NCBI GenBank assembly: GCA_027083115.1
Contig: JALWQN010000161.1
Span: 1 to 9,983 of the forward strand
Direction: 5' to 3'
Origin: Desulfurococcales archaeon
GTDB taxonomy: Archaea; Thermoproteota; Thermoprotei_A; Sulfolobales; NBVN01
DNA: 9,983 nucleotides
The translations under genes were made by a program, and so were the position numbers. The notes beneath the pieces are model-generated. The model worked only from the letters and a program-made list of their open reading frames with translations, made no database searches and was not told the DNA's origin. Below are positions 5,718 to 9,983 of this stretch, one piece after another (position 1 is the first letter of the stretch; every line of letters begins with the position of its first letter).

Positions 5718-6485
5718 CTATCCACCTAAGTAGGCCTGAATGACTTTCGGGTTATTCATAACCTCCCGTGGGGTGCCTTCAGCAAGCAATTTCCCGTTAT
5801 GTAGGACGTACACGTAATCAACGAAATCCATAAGCACTTCTAGCCTATGTTCTATGATCAGGAATGCCAGCCCTTCTTCATCCCTTAATCTTTTCACCAT
5901 TGTGAACAATTCTCTGGCTGTATTGTAAGCTACGCCTGCAGCAGGCTCGTCCAGCAGGTACATGTAGGCATTAGTAATTAATCCCCTTAATGTTTCTATC
6001 ATTTTAATATGTGCAGCAGACAACTCAGAAATTCTGGAGTGTATGAAATTACCTAACCCAAACCTATGCAGAAGGTTAACCGCCTTCTCCACAAGGCTTT
6101 CCTCCTGATTAACCCACTTACTTGTTATGGGCGAGTAGAGGACTTTCTCGCCTATTTGCCTAGGTGGGGTAACCAATACATTCTCAAGCACTGTAAGCGA
6201 TTTAAATAGTCTAGGTATTTGAAAGGTTCTAACTAACCCTTTAAGGAATACTTCATTTGGGTTTAAACCGTCTATTCTCTCGCCTTTAAACCATACTTCG
6301 CCTTTCGTAGGTAGGTAAAAACCAGTTATGACGTTAAATAAGGTAGTCTTCCCGCTTCCATTGGGCCCTATGAGCCCGACAATCCCCTTATTAGGGACTT
6401 TAATAGAAACTCCGTCAAGAGCTCTGACTCCACCAAAATATTTCGCTACTTCCTTGACTTCAAGCGTTATGTTCGTTCCTATCAC
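5718..6485 (-). CDS. livG: Branched-chain amino-acid (HAAT) ABC transporter ATPase LivG, degenerate signature
   Basis: The first ATPase of the transporter, 255 aa. Motifs: Walker A GPNGSGKT (40-47), Q-loop RTFQ (86-89), Walker B YLLDEP (176-181) with catalytic Glu180, PAAG, and switch His213 in IIEHRLEVLMD. The long segment between Q-loop and signature is typical of LivG. The ABC signature, normally LSGGQ or LSYGQ, is LSAAH (155-159; bases 6023-6009): both glycines and the glutamine are replaced. Since everything else is intact, this looks like an asymmetric ATPase pair rather than a dead gene. The only standard start is GTG 6485, which sits inside a perfect GAGGTGAT Shine-Dalgarno-like sequence and 26 bases within livM, so start recognition is unusual. 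The family call is firm; the functional effect is inferred. Confidence 0.92.
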   Translation of the reverse strand: MIGTNITLEVKEVAKYFGGVRALDGVSIKVPNKGIVGLIGPNGSGKTTLFNVITGFYLPTKGEVWFKGERIDGLNPNEVFLKGLVRTFQIPRLFKSLTVLENVLVTPPRQIGEKVLYSPITSKWVNQEESLVEKAVNLLHRFGLGNFIHSRISELSAAHIKMIETLRGLITNAYMYLLDEPAAGVAYNTARELFTMVKRLRDEEGLAFLIIEHRLEVLMDFVDYVYVLHNGKLLAEGTPREVMNNPKVIQAYLGG

Positions 6486-7506
6486 CTCTTTTCTTAATCA
6501 GTTTGAGGGGAGGAGTTTCTACGGGTTTTTCTGGAACCATTCCTCTAGGCCAAAAGAGAAGCACTAAAGTTATAAGTAAGCCTATTGACATCCACCTAAT
6601 ATAATCAGGTGTTATGATTGTTATACCTAGGTTCGGTGTAACGAAGGTTAGAGCACGATCAATAAACGTCAGGATTGCAGCACCAACTATGGCACCTAAG
6701 TTGTTAGCCATACCACCTAAGATTACCATACCCCAAATATTGAATGTGACGACTGCCATGAACATGTTGGGGTTAATCGCACTTAAGTAGAAAGCCATCA
6801 GCACTCCAGCGATCCCAGCAAAGCCTGAACTTATGAAAAGTATTGTGGCCTTGACTCTGGGAACATGTTTACCCAAACATAATGCTGCCACTTCATCATC
6901 TCTGACAGCTTTAAGAAGCCTGCCGAAGGGGGAGTTAACTAACTTTTGTGAATAGAGGTATATTAGCACTAAAAACCCGAGAACAATTAACGTATAGAGG
7001 CCGTCCTTAATTAAAGGAGTTCTTAACCATCCTAATGGGTGAGGAATGCTCATAAGACCCTTACTACCTCCAGCAGGTTGATAGTTCTGGAAGAATATCC
7101 TTAGGAGCTCTCCAAAAGCAAGCAATGTCATACCCACGAACTCAGGGCCCACCCTAAGCACAGGGTATGTGAGCAAGTACCCTACAATACCTGAAATAGC
7201 GAATCCAAGAACTATTGCTAGCAAGAATAGTCCAGCATCAAGAAAAGGATTTAGGTATTCGTACTTACCTAATGCTATTATTCCTTCGGTGGTGTAGGGA
7301 GCTGCTCGGATGTTATATAACATGAGGATTGTGTAAGTCGATACTGTTGCCGCTATGTATGCTCCTATCGCATAAAAAGCAACTTTACCGAAATTAACGA
7401 TTCCAGTAAAACCGACTTCAAGGTTTAGCGATATAGATAAGATCGAGTAAATTCCAAGGAAGGTAGCCCAAGAGATTAGGAAACCTAATACGTTAAACCC
7501 AATCAC
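6460..7506 (-). CDS. livM: Branched-chain amino-acid (HAAT) ABC transporter permease LivM
   Basis: A 348-residue polytopic membrane protein with about eight to ten hydrophobic segments, the LivM half of the permease. Family marks: GFTGIVNFGKVAFYAIGAY (near 31-50), the AGGSKGLMSIPHP stretch before the mid-protein segments, and the cytoplasmic coupling loop (FGRLLKAVRDDEVAALCLG) that contacts an ATPase. FAGIAGVLMAF and VILGGMANNLGAIVGA follow near the C-terminus. It forms the translocation path with LivH. GTG 7506 has GAGGTGA (7519-7513) with a six-base spacer, a strong site that fixes the start, and overlaps the livH stop by four bases (GTGA). The charged C-terminal tail (KKRGDRNEHNA) overlaps the livG start by 26 bases. 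Confidence 0.92.
   Translation of the reverse strand: MIGFNVLGFLISWATFLGIYSILSISLNLEVGFTGIVNFGKVAFYAIGAYIAATVSTYTILMLYNIRAAPYTTEGIIALGKYEYLNPFLDAGLFLLAIVLGFAISGIVGYLLTYPVLRVGPEFVGMTLLAFGELLRIFFQNYQPAGGSKGLMSIPHPLGWLRTPLIKDGLYTLIVLGFLVLIYLYSQKLVNSPFGRLLKAVRDDEVAALCLGKHVPRVKATILFISSGFAGIAGVLMAFYLSAINPNMFMAVVTFNIWGMVILGGMANNLGAIVGAAILTFIDRALTFVTPNLGITIITPDYIRWMSIGLLITLVLLFWPRGMVPEKPVETPPLKLIKKRGDRNEHNA
6481..6488 (-). promoter_or_regulatory. Shine-Dalgarno-like sequence overlapping the livG start
   Basis: The minus strand reads GAGGTGAT, an eight-base complement of the conserved archaeal 16S 3' tail (ATCACCTC). The livG GTG codon lies inside it rather than 5-10 bases downstream. No ATG, GTG or TTG follows in frame near the N-terminus, and the frame is closed upstream by a TGA at 6500-6498. 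Confidence 0.55.
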
Positions 7507-8462
7507 TTGTTTTCACCTCTGAATGACTTCCTTTTAGTTAGGAACCTGTATGGTAAGCCCCCACCAGCACCTTTGGGAGGCCATACAATAATAACTATCA
7601 GGAGTGTCAGGAAGGATATGAAGGGTTTGTAGCTTGTGGGGACACCGAAGGCTTGATTTAGGTAGAGAAGCCCTATGTTCTCAGCGGCTGCTATAATGAA
7701 GGCACCTAACGCCGTAAGAGTTAAGGAATGAAGCCCTCCGATAACGGCTATCGCAAAAATAACTAGTATTAGCCAATCACCTATTTCAGGTGTTGCAATA
7801 GAAAAAATAACCCACATTAATCCCCCTACAGCAGTCATGCCGCCTACAACAAACCACATAATGTTAATTACTTTGTCCTTAGGTATCCCCGATATCTCGG
7901 CAAGTACTGGATTATCTGAAATCGCACCTATTGCTTTGCCAGCTGTTGTTCTTTCGAGAAACAGGTAAAGACCGAATAGCAGTATTGCACTCATTATTAA
8001 GGTTGTGGAGAACGCACTACTTAACTCTAGCCCGCCTACTTGAAAGGTAGGTAGGGTTGAGAACCTAATAAGCCTTGAGATGAAGTTAATTCTGTAAATT
8101 TTTGAGAGGACGTCTAAGACAGAATAAAGTAAGTACTTGTAGAAAATCCATAAGCCCATTGAGGCAATCATTATTATCCATAAGTTAGTTTTCCTGCGCA
8201 GCATAGGTTGGAAAACGCTTAAATTATTAATAACTGATATGACTCCACCCACCAAGAAAGCCGCTAAAGCGGCTATAAAGACATTATTAACTCCTAAGAT
8301 ATCGTGGAGAAGGATAGCAGTATAGGCCCCATAAGTTATGAAGTTAATATGAGGGAAGTTTATAATTCCTGTAGCTTTATAACTGAGGGTTAACGGTATA
8401 GCCATGACTGTATAAACAAGTCCTATATAGATCGTGTTGATTATATCTGCTCCTCCAATCAT
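7503..8462 (-). CDS. livH: Branched-chain amino-acid (HAAT) ABC transporter permease LivH
   Basis: A 319-residue integral membrane protein with about eight hydrophobic spans, the LivH permease. Typical marks: TGIINFPHINFITYGAY (near 31-47; family pattern lGxiNfAhG...GAY), the coupling loop TTAGKAIGAISDNPVLAEI, then GGMTAVGGLMWV and AVIGGLHSLTLTALGAF. It pairs with LivM to form the channel that takes substrate from the binding protein. ATG 8462 follows GAGAGGCGG (8476-8468) with a five-base spacer. The 83 bases separating it from the binding-protein gene hold a small hairpin next to this ribosome binding site but no clear promoter, so it is probably co-transcribed with the upstream gene. The C-terminus overlaps livM by four bases. 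Confidence 0.92.
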   Translation of the reverse strand: MIGGADIINTIYIGLVYTVMAIPLTLSYKATGIINFPHINFITYGAYTAILLHDILGVNNVFIAALAAFLVGGVISVINNLSVFQPMLRRKTNLWIIMIASMGLWIFYKYLLYSVLDVLSKIYRINFISRLIRFSTLPTFQVGGLELSSAFSTTLIMSAILLFGLYLFLERTTAGKAIGAISDNPVLAEISGIPKDKVINIMWFVVGGMTAVGGLMWVIFSIATPEIGDWLILVIFAIAVIGGLHSLTLTALGAFIIAAAENIGLLYLNQAFGVPTSYKPFISFLTLLIVIIVWPPKGAGGGLPYRFLTKRKSFRGENK

Positions 8463-8474
8463 CGCAACCGCCTC

Positions 8475-8494
8475 TCAGCAGACACTTGTGCTGA
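8475..8494 (-). repeat. Small inverted repeat upstream of the livH ribosome binding site
   Basis: TCAGCA (8489-8494 region read on the minus strand) and TGCTGA (ending at 8475) form a six-base stem with an eight-base loop in the gap between the binding-protein gene and livH. In the mRNA it ends directly against the GAGAGGCGG ribosome binding site. It could protect the upstream message or damp livH translation; it is short enough to be chance. Confidence 0.3.
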
Positions 8495-8545
8495 TCTTAT
8501 GTATGGGTGAGTTTTGATTTTGGGGAAAACAGCTTAAGTATTGTA

Positions 8546-9862
8546 TTAGCTTTTAATGTTTAGGGAGATTGAACCTCCCGAATACAGCCCTACGTCAGTG
8601 AATGCATACTTGCCGTTAGAGGTTTGCTTGATTGTCCATATTGCGTAATCCTGAACTGCCTTATCTCCGTTTTCGTCTAGTAACGTCCATCCACTCGGTC
8701 CGAAGTAGTTCTTAGCGACTAAAGGTAAAGCAGCCTTTATTGCCGAACCATCGTACTGGTGAGCTCTAAGTATAGCCCAGCCAGCTAACTGCACAGCATC
8801 ATACAAGTTGGCGCTGAAGACAGGGGGTTCTTGGCCTGTCTTGGCTTTGAACTCCTTAACGAATTCCTTGTAAAGTACGTTATGAGGTTGCATTGGTCTA
8901 GTTCCTAAGAACTTCACCTGCACTAACCAACTCGCTAATGAAGGATCTTGTAATTCGGATGCGCCATGAATGCCCTCCGAAGAGAACCACCTCACTTTCG
9001 AGAGGACAGGGTCTTGGGATGCATGCGACAATATGTTAGCCCCGTCAGTATCAAAAGATATGAGTACTACGGCCTCAGCACCGAATGACTGAACTTTGCT
9101 GGATAGGCTGGAAACCTCTGCGGAATAGTCCGATAAGCCTGTTGTGTAGGACATAAGGGATGCTTGCCCTCCGAAATCATTTTCGAAGTATTTCTTGAAG
9201 AACTGAGCAAAAGCCATGCCGTACTCATCATGCCTATTAAAGACAACTACTTTCTTTATGCCTTCATGAGCCACTAACGCTGCTAGGGCTTTAGCTTGTA
9301 AAGCGTCAGTACCAACTGTCCTGAATATATAGTCGTTGGGTATAGCTAATGTTGGGGCGGTTGATGAAGGAGATATTATGACTATGTGGTTCGTGTCTGC
9401 ATAACTTTTCACTACCTTGACTTGAGAACTAGCTGCAGGACCGATAATGACTTTAATACCTTGCTGGGCAAAGGTCTGGACATTCTCTAAAGCTTTTTCA
9501 TCTTGCGTGGCGTCATCAAGGATTACAGGCACAAACTTAACGTTAAGACCATATGCTTGCGCGTTCTTATTAAGGTCATCAAAGGCTATAGTGATTACGT
9601 ACTGCCACATCTTACCTATAGAAGAGAGTTCTCCAGATAATGGTAAAGTGACACCTATTTTGTAGGTTTTTGGTTTTCCTTCCTGTGTTATCGTAGTTGT
9701 TACGGTTACTGTCGCTGCTGGAGGAGCTGAACCGCCACTTAAAGTTTTCGTTATGGTGGTTGTAATTTGGCTTAATGGAGGTGCTACAAATGATATCCCG
9801 TATCCTACAGCTAAACCTATTATGAGGGATATTGCCATAGCCGTTGTTAGCTTATTGCTCAC
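8546..9862 (-). CDS. livK: HAAT-family ABC transporter substrate-binding protein, membrane-anchored
   Basis: The extracytoplasmic receptor of the transporter, 438 residues from the chosen start. An N-terminal hydrophobic segment (5-27) acts as signal anchor. A Thr/Ser/Pro-rich linker (28-65) follows, then a type-1 periplasmic-binding fold starting at KIGVTLPLSG (68-77). Other family marks are VIIGPAASSQV, IISPSSTAPTL, FRTVGTDALQAKALA and KKVVVFNRHDEYGMAFA. The protein has no cysteine at all, so it is not a lipoprotein; the anchor and linker probably tether it to the membrane, as is common in archaea. A GTG three codons upstream (9871) lies within the GAGGTGA ribosome binding site, so GTG 9862, five bases after that site, is the better start. 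The ligand (branched-chain amino acid, amide or other) cannot be told from sequence. First gene of the operon; promoter at 9905-9914. Confidence 0.9.
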   Translation of the reverse strand: MSNKLTTAMAISLIIGLAVGYGISFVAPPLSQITTTITKTLSGGSAPPAATVTVTTTITQEGKPKTYKIGVTLPLSGELSSIGKMWQYVITIAFDDLNKNAQAYGLNVKFVPVILDDATQDEKALENVQTFAQQGIKVIIGPAASSQVKVVKSYADTNHIVIISPSSTAPTLAIPNDYIFRTVGTDALQAKALAALVAHEGIKKVVVFNRHDEYGMAFAQFFKKYFENDFGGQASLMSYTTGLSDYSAEVSSLSSKVQSFGAEAVVLISFDTDGANILSHASQDPVLSKVRWFSSEGIHGASELQDPSLASWLVQVKFLGTRPMQPHNVLYKEFVKEFKAKTGQEPPVFSANLYDAVQLAGWAILRAHQYDGSAIKAALPLVAKNYFGPSGWTLLDENGDKAVQDYAIWTIKQTSNGKYAFTDVGLYSGGSISLNIKS

Positions 9863-9867
9863 ATCTT

Positions 9868-9874
9868 TCACCTC
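9868..9874 (-). promoter_or_regulatory. Ribosome binding site of the substrate-binding protein gene
   Basis: The minus strand reads GAGGTGA, matching the 16S 3' end, followed by a five-base spacer (AAGAT) and GTG 9862. The site contains the alternative GTG 9871, which argues against that codon as the start. The distance from the TATA box implies a short leader of roughly 20-25 bases. Confidence 0.7.
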
Positions 9875-9904
9875 AAATTGCTTTATGCCTCAATAAAGCG
9901 ATGA

Positions 9905-9914
9905 AGTATTTATA
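9905..9914 (-). promoter_or_regulatory. TATA box of the liv operon promoter
   Basis: The minus strand reads AAAGTATAAATACT, a strong archaeal TATA box with a purine-rich BRE-like lead. Transcription would begin about 25 bases on, near 9885, giving a short leader that includes the ribosome binding site. A second TATA-like copy of the same eight bases (AGTATAAA on the minus strand) occurs at 9944-9937, 28 bases upstream. Confidence 0.65.
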
Positions 9915-9933
9915 CTTTACTTTGCTTTTTTAA

Positions 9934-9945
9934 CAGTTTATACTG
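9934..9945. promoter_or_regulatory. Palindrome midway between divergent TATA boxes (possible operator)
   Basis: CAGTTTATACTG has four-base arms (CAGT/ACTG) around TTAT and is centred at 9939.5. The two outward-facing TATA elements are centred as a pair at 9940. An eight-base perfect palindrome GTTTAAAC follows at 9946-9953. The position suits a dimeric regulator controlling both directions; the regulator is unknown. Confidence 0.35.
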
Positions 9946-9965
9946 GTTTAAACAAGCTTTTCATC

Positions 9966-9975
9966 TATAAATACT
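9966..9975 (+). promoter_or_regulatory. Rightward TATA box for a gene beyond the window
   Basis: The plus strand reads TATAAATACT, identical over ten bases to the liv TATA element on the other strand. It implies a divergent transcript starting about 25 bases further right, outside the window. The rightward gene itself is not visible. Confidence 0.45.
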
Positions 9976-9983
9976 CCTGGTTG

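Noticed and set aside
6328..6567. Plus-strand open frame across the livG/livM junction
   Set aside because: Antisense to two conserved transporter genes, with no independent signal.
8034..8055. CCTAC/GTAGG inverted repeat inside livH
   Set aside because: Five-base arms within conserved coding sequence; expected by chance.
9447..9665. Plus-strand open frame inside the binding-protein gene
   Set aside because: Antisense to a conserved ligand-binding domain.
9770..9862. Lipoprotein signal on the substrate-binding protein
   Set aside because: There is no cysteine anywhere in the protein, so no lipobox is possible.
1..9983. tRNA, rRNA, CRISPR array, insertion sequence or integration site
   Set aside because: No cloverleaf, spaced direct repeats, transposase or integrase motifs were seen; nearly the whole window is conserved coding sequence.

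Overview
The window looks like chromosomal DNA from a hyperthermophile-type archaeon of the Thermoproteota (crenarchaeal) lineage. The support is the cell-division ESCRT-III (CdvB-type) gene at the left edge, an archaeal GTP cyclohydrolase III, a stand-alone THUMP protein, heavy use of AGG/AGA and ATA codons, frequent GTG and TTG starts, GAGGTGA-type ribosome binding sites and TATA-type archaeal promoters. I cannot place it to order or genus from sequence alone. I see no mobile element, CRISPR array, rRNA or tRNA.

Left part, plus strand: the 3' end of an ESCRT-III/CdvB-family gene (1-490), then a 135-base gap with a T-rich stretch and a TATA-like box. Next comes a tightly packed three-gene operon: a THUMP-domain RNA-binding protein (626-1165), a GlmM/ManB-type phosphohexomutase (1162-2565) and a divergent MoeA-like molybdopterin protein (2562-3743). 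Adjacent genes overlap by four bases at both junctions.

Middle, minus strand: ribH (lumazine synthase, 4921-4454) followed 16 bases later by gch3 (GTP cyclohydrolase III, 4437-3721). These are a late and the first step of archaeal riboflavin synthesis; the first step also feeds coenzyme F420. gch3 meets moeA tail to tail, with 23 bases of coding overlap and a perfect 10-bp inverted repeat just beyond the moeA stop.

Right part, minus strand: a complete branched-chain/hydrophobic amino-acid (HAAT) ABC transporter in canonical order. It encodes a membrane-anchored substrate-binding protein (9862-8546), permeases LivH and LivM, and ATPases LivG and LivF. The binding-protein promoter is one half of a symmetric pair: an identical TATA element points rightward out of the window, and a palindrome lies at the midpoint.

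No new multi-gene system is evident. The points most worth a second look are the degenerate ABC signature of LivG (LSAAH), the symmetric divergent promoter at the right edge, the altered MoeA active-site motifs, the atypical sugar loop of the phosphohexomutase, and the hairpin in the convergent overlap.
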